Source: Podocnemis expansa (lineage: Eukaryota; Chordata; Testudines; Podocnemididae). From it: 64,000 nucleotides of DNA. The DNA lies in the NCBI GenBank assembly GCA_007922195.1, contig ML682031.1, positions 310,001 through 374,000 on the forward strand, read 5' to 3'. The notes under the pieces were generated by a model. It did not search any database and had not been told where the DNA came from. It was given only the letters and a program-made list of their open reading frames with translations. Both the position numbers and the translations under genes were made by a program. This document shows positions 43,815 through 55,118 of this stretch, piece after piece. Numbering within the stretch: the first letter of the stretch is position 1; each line of letters opens with the position of its first letter.

Positions 43815-44040
43815 CTACAAGCCCCAACCAATACCAGGGAACATTGTGTTAGGTACTCATAGAAAGGGCCTTGAAGAGCTTAAAATCCAATCGGGAGACA
43901 GAAAAAATGAGCAAGCTGGGAAACTAAAGATTAAATGACTTGTCCAAGGATACACAGTAAGTTATTGGCAGAGCTGGGAACAGAATCCAAGCATTTGAAG
44001 TCCAAGTCCAACGCCCTAACAACTGGACCATGATGGGGTT
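43815..44040 (-). repeat. MIR/CORE-SINE, near full length
   Basis: On the minus strand the order is: tRNA-like head with A-box TGGTCCAGTTGTTAGGGC (about 44030) and B-box GGATTCTGTTCCC (about 43987); CORE with CAGCTCTGCCAATAACTTACTGTG and CCTTGGACAAGTCATTTAATC; and the reptile-type tail with TTAAGCTCTTCAAGG. MIR-type SINEs are transcribed by RNA polymerase III and mobilised by L2-like LINEs. The head-core-tail order makes this a confident call. Confidence 0.8.
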
Positions 44041-44219
44041 TTTTTGTAGGTAAATTATAATTCCAAATGATTTATGGTCCACTTATTCAGTAATAAAATA
44101 ACGATAAACCTTCCTGAAGGATTACTTATCATTTGTAGACTGGATTTTGGAAAACTAGGTATTATTAGTCCAAAGAGCCTTACAAATTTAGCTGACGTTC
44201 ACACTAAAGGATACTAATC

Positions 44220-46440
44220 AACTACCAGTGAACTGCAGTCTTGCTTCTGATAACGTGTTCCGGACAATACACTCAACAGAATTCCAAAAGTCAAGGGAAT
44301 TGTAACAATTTATACCAGCTGAGGATTTGGCATGGTGTGAATTTAGGGAACTCGAAGTGGCGCACACATTGACAAACAAGGTGGAACCACACCAAATGGT
44401 TAGTAGCTTGTTCCTCCCAAGTCTTGATGTCAATACCTGCAGGCTTAAGAGTGACCTTGAGCATCTCTTTGTACCTTTTCCTTTGGAGACTCTTTAAGCT
44501 TTGGCCAATGGAGAGCTAGGAGAAGAAAATCTGGCAAGGGAGGCAGTTCTCAGGCATCTGGAAACAGTGATCCATCCATTAATTTCTCAAGAGCAAGGGT
44601 TTGACACTGGTGGATGCAGTTTCATGGAGGACACTTGAATTGATCCAGTCAGCAACCTTTTTAATCCCCAGGATTAAATGAAAGCACCACTGATGGAAAC
44701 TCTCAAGGGTCTTAATGTGGTGTTGGCAGATAGTTCAAATTTCACTGCATTAGAGAAAAGTAGTTAGCATGACAGCCTTAAAACCAGGACCTTCGTCCAA
44801 CTTCCAAAGGTCTGTTTTCAAAGATGTGTTGCTGCAGTTTGAAGGCAGTGGGCCTGATGCAGTTGAGCTGGTGCTGAACTTTTTCGTCAATGGTAGTCTG
44901 TTTGGAAAGGTAACTACTAAGATACAGGAAAAACTCCACATACTCCAGTGCCTCCCTGCCTACGTAGATTGTGCAAAGGATGTTCAGCTTGCCTGGGACT
45001 GATTGGTTGAGGATCTTCATCCTGGCAACATTCAAGGACAAGCCAAGTCTCTCATATGAAGCATTAAAGATTCCTAGTATTGCTTTTTGCATCCTGTGCA
45101 CAACAATCCACTATGCAGCAGCCATCCGCAAACTGAAAGTCACGGACATCTTTGGACATTTTTGCTCAGAACTGACCAAGACTGAAGCATTTCCTGTTCA
45201 GTCGATACTGATGCTGGTTGGTCAATGCTCTTGGATGAGATGAATAATGACAGCAGGGCTAGCCCAACCATATGGTTGAACTAGGGCATCAAATTTTAAG
45301 GGGAGCCAAATTAGATGGAAGTGATTTCTTTTCTCCAGTTTGAAATATATACATATATAAAAATATATATATATTTTGTAACATGGGCAGGGGGGCACCA
45401 AAGTCATAGTTCACCTAGGGCACCAAAAACCCTTTGGCTTGCCTTATAGGTTAACAGTCAGGTAAATGGTGAAAAAGGCGTTGGCTATCATGCAACTCTG
45501 TTTAATCTCAGTTCAGATGCAAAAAACATCAGTTTCAGATCTTCCACTCAGGACAGTGGCAGTCATATTGTCATACAGGAGTCTCAGTATAGTGACAAAC
45601 TTCAGCACGCAACCAAAGAATTGAAGGACAAATCGAAAGAACTGGAGGACAATCTATAGAGCTTCACAATTTAAGGAAGTGAATGCCTTGGTTAAATCAA
45701 TGGAAGTGAGGAAGATTCTTGATTTTGCTCCTGATATTTCTCTTGGATGTGCCTGGCAACTATGACCCTGTCCACAGTAACCCGGGATGGTCAGAAGACA
45801 CACTAGGTTTACAGAAGCACCTCCTCCACAACAGGATGAAGGTTGTTCCAAAGGAGAAAGACTAGAATCTTATCTGTGATGGACAGGAGGGACATCCCCA
45901 TGCAGTTCCCACAGTCAGATTTGACCTTCCTGTAGAAGGTCATGACAGTCATATACTGGAGATCACCAGGGATGTCCTCCTCTTCCCAGAGGTGGGAAAT
46001 GAGCTGATAAAATCTTAATATGAGCCAGAAGCCACTGGAATGGTAGACCTCTGGGCAGGTATATCAACAAAAGATGGCAGCATGCCACTAGCTAAAGGTG
46101 GAGATTCAGCAATGTATTAACAACATGACAAATAATTGGTGAGTGAAGAAGCTGCAAAAAATCCAGGGCTATACCCACAAGCAAAACTTGCATAACTTCT
46201 TACAGGCTATCAAGGCAATCTACAGATTGTATTTCACTGGACAAAAAACACCTCCAAACACAGGATAGCTCCCAACTTCTCAAGGAGAGTGCCAGACGGA
46301 GCATTTTGAACTCCTCCTCAATCAGGAAGCATTGCTTGTGATCCACAGCAGGTACACATAAGACTCCCTCATGTCACACAACCTTGCCTTCTCCTGACAA
46401 ACATTACATACAACACAGCACTAGAGGGAACCAGCTGAAT
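44220..46440 (-). mobile_element. Decayed LINE of a non-CR1 clade
   Basis: Minus-strand reverse transcriptase remnant. The 45654-45851 frame holds motif A as SIDLTKAFTSLN (about 45704-45669). Just upstream, minus translation around 45880-45930 gives DCGNCMGMSLLSI.DKI, the block that precedes it in LINE RTs. The 44778-45101 frame gives YERLGLSLNVARMKILNQ and YLSSYLSKQTTIDEKVQH, the region after the catalytic motif. Stops and frameshifts are frequent. The clade is uncertain (RTE-, I- or R4-like). A DNA element interrupts it at 45254-45445. Confidence 0.7.
45254..45445 (+). mobile_element. Short DNA element nested in LINE
   Basis: The left CAGGGCTAGCCCAACC is opposed to a decayed right TTGGCTTGCCTTA. 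Inside, ACTAGGGCATCAAATTTTAAGGGG mirrors GGGGGGCACCAAAG...CCTAGGGCACCAAAAACCC. An AT-rich patch lies in the middle (45346-45376). No target duplication was found. The element breaks the LINE frame. Confidence 0.6.
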
Positions 46441-48370
46441 ACAGGAGAAACAACAAAAATGAGGGTACTCAAGATGGAAATGATTATCTTTTCATATGCT
46501 TTTATGGGCTGAACTGCGTTGAAAAGGCCTGAGAATTTTGGGCAATGAATACAACTTCAACTTAGCAATTAAATAAAATAGATTATGAAAGTGAAGCAGC
46601 TCTCAGAAATGTAATGTTCTTTTAATAGTTTTCAGAGGGAGGAAAGATGTGATGGTGTGTAGTCAGTTGAATAGTGTAATTGTTTTTAATGGTGTCATCA
46701 TTTCCACGCTCCCTATAATGTGGTGCTGGGAAATTTCCAGTAATGATTCACAGATAAGTAGGACAAAAACAGCATTCCACAACCACGTGTGCATTTAATA
46801 GGCAAAACCCACCATTTCAATCACTTTCTCCTTTTTTCAAATCTGTGTTATAGCTGATAAATTGGAGTAAAGTACAGACACTTCACTCCTCTAGCGAAAC
46901 AATACATAAAGTGAGAATGATTTACTACTGAAAAGAAGGGCTGACACTGGGAGCCCCAGCTGCCCAGAACTGACATGCAACTGGGATGGTGGGGGACAAA
47001 GGCTAAACTGTCGGTGTGATGAGTTGCTGTTGCACCTTCTGACCACTTGAACACTTTGTGGCCCCTGTGGAGCAGGCAGCTGGGCATCTTCACTCCTGCT
47101 ACTCCTTAGCCATGGGCCAATGATGCCTGGAAGTTGGTGGAAGTGGCAGCACAGGATGAGTGTTAGTGTTGAGCTGCTCCCTCCTACACTAAATGCCCAT
47201 GCTGCCAGAGTTTTGCAGACTGGTCAGGGGCTTCTGGTGGTCCAGATCTGGCTCATGGTCCACCTTATATCTAAACCATTGATGATTAGAGCATCCATTT
47301 TATAGAAGACATGTGACATGTAATAGACAGACCATAAAAAACTCTACCAGAGCACTCAAGAGCCATCAATGTGGAACAACTCTTCCGTAGTAGAATAACA
47401 GGATTTACACTAACAGGGCCATTGTCTCTGAAAGTCTCTATACAAAAGGTGACTAGGAAGAGAGTTTCATGGCTAGGAGACAGAAGCCTAGACAGCCCCC
47501 ATCTTACATCACATAGGAAAACAGAGGATGATATCAATTTTAAAATGAGAGCTGCCCTAAGCAAGTGATGTAGTGTTATTGCCAGACTGGTCAGGCCAAA
47601 AAAAAAAAAAAGGCAAGACAAGGAGAGTGGATCTGTCAGATCAAGTGGGATATTTGTGTGTATCTGTGTCTCTTTACTCTCCCACTGTCTCCAAAAGGTG
47701 CAACTAGGAAATTAGATTACACACTGCCAGGTAGACTGGACGGTATGTCTGTAAACAACTGGGGGATTGAGAAGACTCTGGCACTGGTTTTGGGGGCCTG
47801 AGTGGTCAGATTGTTGGGTCCCACTTTCCAAGAGCAATGCCAGACATGAGAACTGCTCTTGGGAAGTAACTGAGACCCCCAAAGGTATGGAGTGTGACAA
47901 GTCACTTACCCAGAACCAGGGTTTTAGCCAAATGTAGGACTCAGAGATTGAATCCAATCACAATAAACTGGTGTCCATTCAGAAAGCAGTGCTCGGCCAG
48001 GCTGTGAAACATGGCTTCTATCAACTATAGTAGCTCCCAGTAGTTTTAGGAACTGAGCCAATACTCCTAATGAATCTTTCAAATGACTTCAACAGCTTTT
48101 GCATCGCAGCTTAAAAAATATGAGGTCCATCGACAGTTCCATAACCTTCAGCATTGCAACTTCTTGACTTATTCAAAGAAACCTGTCATGGCCAAAGATG
48201 ATGTTGATTTAGATTTGTTAAGAATTGGTGACAGAACCCATTTTAAATCAGTTTGGATCCTTTTCGAAAGGGCCTGTCACATGAGGGCAAATAACTAAAC
48301 CAACCAGCACGGTCTAGCCGAATATTAAACCGGATAACACCTTTAGAATGTTTGCAGAATACTTGGTATC

Positions 48371-48371
<1 letters not shown>
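46441..48371. other. No gene recognised
   Basis: GGTGGTCCAGATCTGGCTCATGGTCCACC near 47237 looks like the right side of a hAT element whose left end is not visible. Frames at 46848-47957 show no domain. Confidence 0.4.

Positions 48372-48418
<47 letters not shown>
48372..48418. repeat. (AC)23 microsatellite
   Basis: Forty-seven uninterrupted bases of AC. Confidence 0.97.
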
Positions 48419-48421
<3 letters not shown>

Positions 48422-49720
48422 CAAAACCCAAATGGTATCACATGGTTTACTCTACTAATGGGTTACAAGCACCTCTTAGTAGCCTTAATAACTAGCAGAT
48501 TAGAAGCTGAATGGCTCTTCTGAATGGACACAGTACAACCCTCTCTTGGGAGGTTCATGTGAACTGCTGACAGATATCTCGGGGCTCTTTCTTTTCCTCT
48601 ACTTTGACATTATATGTATAGCTTGTCATGACAGTAAAGCCTGTTTCTAAGTCTAACAACAGACTGGATGAAGACAAGTCAAAATGGTTAAATTGGCACT
48701 CTCAGTCCTGTCCATAGTGCACTATATGTCTTGCAAAATCTTCCAGAATACACTGCTTCTGGGATCTGAGCAAGAACTGAGGGAAGGATATCCGGAGCGT
48801 TCTGTAGTTAAAATAGTTTAGGGCAGCATGAAGGTGGACAGGCAGTAAAACTGAACCCATTTCATCATCGTTAGTACAGTACATGGAACAATATTTTTAA
48901 ACCTATTCAGTAAAAACAGGTCCCACTGGCTAGCACAGTATCATAAGCACTTGAGCAAAAGCTCTCACATTACAGAAGAATGGGGAGTTTTCAATGTGGC
49001 ATTCTGATGAAGGCCCCTGTTTTCTCACTTGTTCCAAAAAAGACAAATCCAGAAATCCAAATTTCCTTTTTGCTGCAAAAACCGTCTAACTGTTGCTAAG
49101 GTGGAAAGATCCTAGATAAGGTTGTTGGGTTTTTTGGGGTTTGTTTTTTTTTTGGGGGGGGGGGGGTCTTTAAACAAACCACTCCCTCATCGGGATAAAT
49201 TTTGCCTTGTCATTTGTGAGTGTGGATATGCTGCGCGGCGTCAATCCTAGGGAGCAAGTAATTCTAACTGATAGCCAATGCATGTATAGCAGTGGATTTG
49301 CATCTTTTGGAATTTTACGTGGAAATAAATAATAAAATAGAGTAAAACATAAAAAGCAAATATTACTTAAAAGGACATATGGTCAAGCTATAGAATTCAC
49401 TGCTACAGGCAGTCGGAGAGTCAAATGCTCCCTCTGGATTCTGAAAGGTACTGGATATTGTTATGACCAATAACAACACCGAATAACAAGGCTCACCCTT
49501 ATAGGATGCTTGTAATGTTCAAATCATTTTACAAACATTTGCAGTTACACATTCATTCTATGCTTGAGTGTATTAAGTGACTGCTAGAAGGCCAGGACAC
49601 ATACTCATGCCCGCAAAATTCAATTAGCATTTTGCAAAGGGGATGCAAATTGCACCCAAAACACATGCTGCTTAAGCAAAGACTGCTGAACCAGAAGGTA
49701 AAGGTATTCATCTGTGGGGG
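48419..49720. other. No gene recognised; long G-run
   Basis: A T-run followed by 13 G lies at 49144-49166. No exon or repeat end supported. Confidence 0.5.
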
Positions 49721-49776
49721 AATGTCTATATCGCAGGGTCAACTCAGGCTGGAAGTTTAAGCAATCACACCAGTCC

Positions 49777-50092
49777 AAGGGTCGGTAACCAAAAAGATAA
49801 GAAGAATCATTTAAAAAAATTTCTGCAATGACAAATGTTTTGAGTCGCAATGGGTGTAGCCTCCTGGCGGACAGCACCTGCCGCAATGTTCCCTGACTGG
49901 GGAGAGGGAGCCTGGGACCAAGAGTGGGTTTCCAGCACATTGCCCCCCAAGGGATGCTGGAGGCCCTAGAGCCTGGTGCAGCCACCCACAGGGTCTCCCA
50001 GTGGCGGGGAAGCGTGGTAGTGCAAAGCCAGGAGCTGCAAGGGGCAGCCAAAGAGCTGCATGTGGCTCCAGAACCGCTGGATGCAGACCCCC
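49777..50092 (-). mobile_element. hAT element, reversed copy of the 10478 family
   Basis: The plus strand starts AAGGGTCGGTAACC, then AAAAGATAAGAAG, AATGACAAATGTTTTGAG, CGCAATGGGTGTAGCCTCC. It ends GGCAGCCAAAGAGCTGC, CATGTGGCTCCAGAACCGC and ATGCAGACCCC. That is block for block the inverse of 10478-10856. The 185-codon minus frame 49620-50177 runs through it and is not a gene. Confidence 0.7.
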
Positions 50093-50218
50093 ACACAGCC
50101 GCACCACAAAGCCATAGCTGAGTTAATGTCATCACTGCTGCTGCATTGACTTTAGTCCCTAGGATTTCCGGGGACACATCCTATAGTTATTTGTGCAGAG
50201 TAAGCTGAGCCACTCCAT

Positions 50219-50480
50219 GGGAATGTCTATACGTCAAGGTGCAGTGCAAATTCTAGGTTGAGGAGACACGCCAACTATAGCTCTGACTGAGCTAGTGTAC
50301 TAAGAATAGAATACGACGCTGGTGGTGCAAACGGGATGATGGGCAAGCCACACTCAGCACCCACTTATCCAAGTCACTCAGTATGTCCTCAAGACAACTA
50401 GCTCCTGCCTTTGCTCACCCTGCTGCATCTCTTGTTCTATTTTTAGCATGCTATCTTGATCGGAGCTAGCATGGGTACAC
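50219..50480 (+). mobile_element. hAT MITE of the GTCTAYACNNC type
   Basis: The left end TGGGAATGTCTATACGTC and the right end AGCATGGGTACAC carry the family ends. Inside, CTCTGACTGAGCTAGTGTACTAAGAATAG mirrors CTATTTTTAGCATGC..TCTTGATCGGAGCTAGC, the long imperfect palindrome typical of this reptile element. Confidence 0.65.
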
Positions 50481-51499
50481 CTCCTCCAACTCCAAGAGAA
50501 ACACTGGAGAACTTGCCTGTCCTTCTGGGGAATCATGAGAAGGCATTAACAACAACCAGCCCTCAGTGGTGTGCTCACCAAAAAGGGGATAAGTAAGCAG
50601 CATCGCCAGCTGAGCTGGCAAATCCAGGCTAAAAGCATCACAAAACTTACATGAGAAGGATTTCTGTGTAGGTGGGATGGGGGTTAATGTCAGTACATGA
50701 ATAAGATCCAAAGAACTCTGCATTAAAGACATCACCTGGACAGAACAGGCCACTTTTGGGCTTGTGACCTGCTGCTCCAAACACTTGAGCTCACCAGCCC
50801 TACAGGATGATCCTCCCCTTACAACACCTCCATTCTTCCCAGGTGCTAGTGACACTTTCTCTTGCTAGCACAGCCAAACAAAAATGAAGCAGGAGATAGG
50901 TTTCAGAGAAGGCCATAGCTGAGGTGTGTTTAAAGCAGGCACTTAATGTTAAACAACACAGGCAGGGCGTCTGTGTATGTGTTAATGTAATTCAATACTG
51001 GGAAGTTTAAAACCAGCAGAGAAAATAGTTAGAAACCCTTGATTAAGGCCTGCGTTAAACTATCAGCCACTGTCAAAAATCCAGTTGATGAGCAGCTATT
51101 TGGCCACACACAGAGCTGTGATTTCCATCCACTTTAATAATCAGCAATTTCAGATTTGCTGCTAATATGACATGGATGAACGGGAATGATGCTAATGTGA
51201 CACTGATGAACCAGAATGACAGTTCTGGCTTGATTAAAATTAGCTGAGGTTCCTGAGCACAGGACAAAACAAGGGCTTGGAACACAACTTGCAACACAAC
51301 AAACAATTCTGTGGCAGAAAGAAGACAAGAGCAATGTGTTTATCAACTAAGTGCGAAGCAAATCAACTAAATTCTCCCCTCCTCCTCCACTATTACAATC
51401 ACACAGAACACAGTAAGCTTCTGTGCAGCCATCTAGAAATTCTGGACCCCCAAGGTATACCAGGGCAATAATCAAAAGAGTAGTTTAAAGGTTAAGTAA
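50481..51499. other. No gene; 30-bp tandem duplication
   Basis: Two adjacent 30-base units at 51161-51190 and 51191-51220 (GCTAATRTGACA...) match at 24 of 30 positions. The 129-codon minus frame 50466-50855 shows no domain. Confidence 0.5.
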
Positions 51500-51590
51500 G
51501 GTTTATTCATTATTATTTACCATTTATATTAGTGCAGATTTCAGAGGCCCTAACTTGAATCAGGGTCTCATTCTATCACAATACTAAACA
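51500..51590 (-). repeat. MIR/CORE-SINE tail, reversed
   Basis: Plus TTATTCATTATTATTTACC, TTAGTGCAGATTTCAGAGGCCC, ATCAGGGTCTCATTC resembles the reversed tail, more diverged than 42165. Confidence 0.45.
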
Positions 51591-52118
51591 CATGAAGCAA
51601 GATGTGGTCTCTGCATCAAAGATTTCACAATTTCAATGTGGGGAGAAACCAGTCACATGCTGTCAAAACATGTCTCCCAAACATGTGGCTGGAACTCCAT
51701 GCACCTGCTTTGCAGATATCAAGTACAGGAACCTGAAGCGATGCTATGGATATCACTTGTGCTCTTCTGGAATGAGCCCTTAACACATGATGGGAAGGAA
51801 AATTAGACAGTTGATAGAGCAAAAATACTGTATTGCCCAAGATTCATTTTGAGATTCTTTGAAAAAGGATATAAACTTGAACTCAAAGCCTTTCTGCCAC
51901 AGCAACAACTAGTCTGGAAAATGATTGGTTTTGTTCTCTGGAGGTAAAAGCCAAGATGTTCCAAACATCAAGGGAACGGAGACTCCTTTCCTCTGAGAAT
52001 GCATGAGGTTTGGGACAGAACAAAGGCCAAGTAACTGGTTTAGATAAAATTCCAAAAATACTTTGGGGGTGAATTTAGGGCATAAACGTAATAAAACCTT
52101 CTAGTTATCAAATTTAGT
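51591..52118. other. No gene; possible flank of the DIRS-like element
   Basis: May contain more of the recombinase end of the adjacent element, but no motif could be recognised. Confidence 0.35.
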
Positions 52119-52468
52119 TTAAGGATGATATGCCATCAGTGCTCCAAGCTCACCAACTCCGTTAGGTTTCATAATGGATACCAGGAATGCAATCTTTATG
52201 AATAGGAGACACAGAAAATAATGGCTCAAAGAGAGGCCTTGTGAGTACTGAAAAAACAAGACTGAAGTCCCATTGCAGAGAAGACATTTTTTTTTTTTTT
52301 TGGCAGAAAGGCTCTGATTAGGCCTTTCCAGAATCTGCAAGTCAGCACATACATGAAGATCAGTGCAGGGGAATGAATGGGTCTGCTTCTGCCCTGCTTT
52401 TGGGGTACTAGGAAACACATTGAGTTAAAACCCCTCCCTTTATACTGCAGAGGAACCTGCTCTATCAC
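52119..52468 (-). pseudogene. DIRS-like RT start and tyrosine-recombinase fragments
   Basis: The 52226-52468 frame begins MIEQVPLQYKGRGFNSMCF and continues LVPQKQGRSRPI, which fits the first block of DIRS/LTR-type RT (fingers region before motif A). The 52119-52418 frame contains IKIAFLVSIMKPNGVGELGALM, the helix around the first catalytic arginine of tyrosine recombinases; the arginine itself appears to be lost (asparagine or proline in its place). The space between is too short for the full RT and RNase H, so most of the pol region has been deleted. A poly(T) run at 52288-52302 adds a further break. Confidence 0.5.
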
Positions 52469-52489
52469 TCCTCTCTATATGAGGGATTC

Positions 52490-52501
52490 TATTTCTTGTT
52501 T
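52490..52501. repeat. Target duplication, left (12 bp)
   Basis: TATTTCTTGTTT, repeated exactly at 52717-52728. Confidence 0.85.
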
Positions 52502-52716
52502 CAAAGGGTAGCCGTGTTAGTCTAGTTTAGTAAAACAAACGAACAAACAAGGAGTCCTGCGGCACTTAAAAGACTAACAATTTTATTTTTTGCATGACCT
52601 TTCATGGGAGAAAATCCCACCTCTTTGAAGCATCTGACAAAGTGGGATCTTCTCCCATGAAAGCTCATGCAAAAAATAAAATTGTTAGTCTTTTAGGTGC
52701 CATAGGACTCCTTGTT
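52502..52716 (+). mobile_element. Penelope-like fold-back element, 215 bp
   Basis: Head CAAAGGGTAGCCGTGTTAGTCTAG at 52502. The outgoing arm has AACAAGGAGTCCTGCGGCACTT, AAAGACTAACAATTTTATTT, GCATGACCTTTCATGGGAG and AAAATCCCACCTC. The turn is near TTTGAAGCATCTG. The return arm ends with GGTGCCATAGGACTCC. The return arm lacks the partner of the first ~50 bases, so the ends are not symmetric. A perfect 12-bp duplication encloses it. Confidence 0.75.
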
Positions 52717-52728
52717 TATTTCTTGTTT
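52717..52728. repeat. Target duplication, right (12 bp)
   Basis: TATTTCTTGTTT, partner of 52490-52501. Confidence 0.85.
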
Positions 52729-52839
52729 GAGACTCTTCTCAGGAAAGTGGCCTCCAAAAGGGGATAGAGAAGAGAAGAGGATTTTGTAGGGGGTCCAAAT
52801 GTTAACTATCATATGGTAAGAACTACTGATACTCAGCAC

Positions 52840-55118
52840 CATTTGTTCATTGTTCTTGCACTCTGGGGGTTGGGAAAGAGTGCAATACTATCCCCAAAAT
52901 GTGCATGGGTATTGGCAGCTGTTGGATTTATTGGTTTGCAGCTCCTGACCCCCATCAAAAACACGTAATTGTGAGTTATGATTGAGATGAAGAAACCTGT
53001 TGTGAAAAATGCAGGGAAGTGGGGCTTTTGAACTCTCTGTTTTTTATGGTGTGGCACATAAGGTCTTTGGTTATAGAACTGTTAAGAGATGTGTCTATGC
53101 TGCCTATGCAAATTTCTGAGACAGGAGTATATATGCTCAGGGACCAGCAGAATGGCCATGGAATCCATCTGGGTGTGCAAAAACTCATCCATCTTCTGAT
53201 TAACAGATTATTTTCACTGAAGGGCAGCTCCTCACTGGTGTTCTGAACCTTCCTTGGGAAATCCTGAAATATGAAGCCACAGTTCCCTGCACCTTACAAC
53301 AGTAGTAGCCATCGCCCTCAAAGACATATTTAGCTGCCTCCACTGTTGATTGAAAAGCTGTCCTAGCAACTATCATGTCGTCTCAGGATGAGCTCTGTCC
53401 TGCTTCAGAGGCTATCAGCAAAGCCCACACATTTTAAATAATTCAGGAAATCATATACAGCCTTTGAGTGGTTGGTAGTTGGATATCCTGAACCAAAGCT
53501 AGAAGAAAAGACCTCCCCTCTTCTTTAAACTGAGATGCTTATCCTCCTTATCTGTCAGGGTCGATTGAGGATGTTGCTGCCTAGATTGCTCCATGGCAGT
53601 CTGTACTACTAAAGAATTAGAGACAGGTTGGGAGAACAGAAATTCTGCCCCCATGGCTAGGACATGCACCTTTTTGGCTGGGTTCAAGATGACTTCATTA
53701 AGAGGAAGCACTATTTGAACAGAACTAGAGGATGTCCAGGAGCTCCATGTTGAGGATCCTGAAAATCCTCAAGAGGAATCTTATATCTCCCATACAATTG
53801 TGTGTAGTTGTTCTTGGAATTCTTTATAGTCACTGGGGAGAGAGATGAAGATATTGGAGCCACTCCTTAGTCTGGAGACCACGATGATAATCTTTTTGCT
53901 TTTGGCAGAACCACTGGATCCTGCATACATTCCTCCTCCTCACAATGAATAGGAGGCAATTCCAATTGTGCTTCTTGGAGGGAAGGGATGAGACAATTCC
54001 CTACTAGACCAGATCGATTCCACAAGATGGTACAACACATCCCATGTTCCCTATATGGCCAACAGGATGGACTGAGTGGCAGTTGCAGACATTCCAATAC
54101 AATGGAGAGCCAACAACTCTGAGACAGATGATGAGGTGAAGGTTGGTCCCAAGCTTGTCTGCACATTCTGCCTGGGAAGGCCTGCCTGTCTATCTAGGAG
54201 GAGAAAATAACCATTCATTAGACCTCTCAGAGTCTCCTAACAAAGAGAAAGTCCAGTGGAATCCAGCGGTGGTAGTGATGGTGCCACTGAAGGGAAATCA
54301 TAAATCAAAATGGAGCAGAAAACAGACTCCTCTGAAAAAGTCCACTCTCCAGTGGAATCAGGACCTCTCCCAGAGCAATGGACCCAATGAAACAGAAACA
54401 CTGGATCTCAGAGAGTGAAGAAATCCTCAAGAGGAGCATAGGATTTCTTTCTTCCCAGGATGTGAGAACTCCCATCTGTTCAAACTGATAGGGCAACAGC
54501 CAAAGTTGTCTCCATGGGAGACAAACGTGGTACCACAGGCAGCCAGTGCCAATCGCTCTTTGTAGCTAGCAACAGAATCAGAGTTTTTGCTTAACTGGTA
54601 CTAAAGACAACACCAATGCCAAATCACAAACCAGAGGAGGTGGAATCCTAATGCTTGTGAGCTTTCTTGTCTTTCTGCTGAGACTCTGGATGTATTAAAC
54701 ACTCTTGGGCTGAACTGAGTGACTTGCTCGGTTTAGGCAGGACTGAATCCAACTTCTTCTAAGCGGATTTGAAGGAGGATTTAAATCTCATGCTTATGAG
54801 AATGATCCCAGATCTCTCAACAAGATCCCAATGAGGGATCTTATGAGGTTAAACTCCCTCATTCTGGAGTTAGACCTGGTGATAGGAAGGCAGGTCCAAA
54901 TTGATAAGTCAAGACAATTTAAAGGGTGGAACTTCCCAGCTTCGGTCCAATTGTGGCCTCATGGCCTTTTCTGTTAAGTGATTCTTAAGACAAAGTTGCT
55001 GTCCTTTCCAGGTATAACTGGAGAATGAATGGCAGATGCCACACCTTGCCATGATGTGGGCTTCCCCGAGACAGCACAAGGAGAATTGATGGACATTGCT
55101 GACAAAGAATGAGTGCAA
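52840..55118 (-). pseudogene. DIRS-like gag, broken
   Basis: The 54909-55118 frame reads CCLGEAHIMARCGICHSF followed by a charged helix, a Cys/His-rich knuckle characteristic of this gag family. 53867-54166 ends with an acidic EEEECMQDPVV stretch. 53499-53711 has LPLNEVILNPAKKVHVLAM and GAEFLFSQPVSNSLVVQ, the most conserved part of the family. Near 53300, minus translation gives RCRELWLHISGFPKEG. The order is as expected for one gag gene, with several frameshifts. LAP2-alpha in mammals derives from a related gag, so similar frames in reptiles are often named LAP2-like; this copy is clearly a fossil. Confidence 0.55.

Noticed and set aside
44769..45243. Plus-strand frames across the LINE
   Set aside because: Antisense to the RT remnant; the minus frame carries the recognisable RT blocks.
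48372..48418. CRISPR-like regular repeat
   Set aside because: A simple AC dinucleotide tract with no spacers, in eukaryotic DNA.
49620..50177. 185-codon minus frame
   Set aside because: Runs through a reversed hAT element whose two other copies do not keep the frame.
50466..50855. 129-codon minus frame ending near a hAT boundary
   Set aside because: No domain, low-quality start context and overlap with the end of a hAT element.
14041..52716. Reading the GGTAGCCGTGTTAGTCT family as a tRNA-derived SINE
   Set aside because: No convincing A/B boxes in the head, no A-rich tail, and paired inverted arms around variable cores; a Penelope-like origin fits better, although this is not proven.
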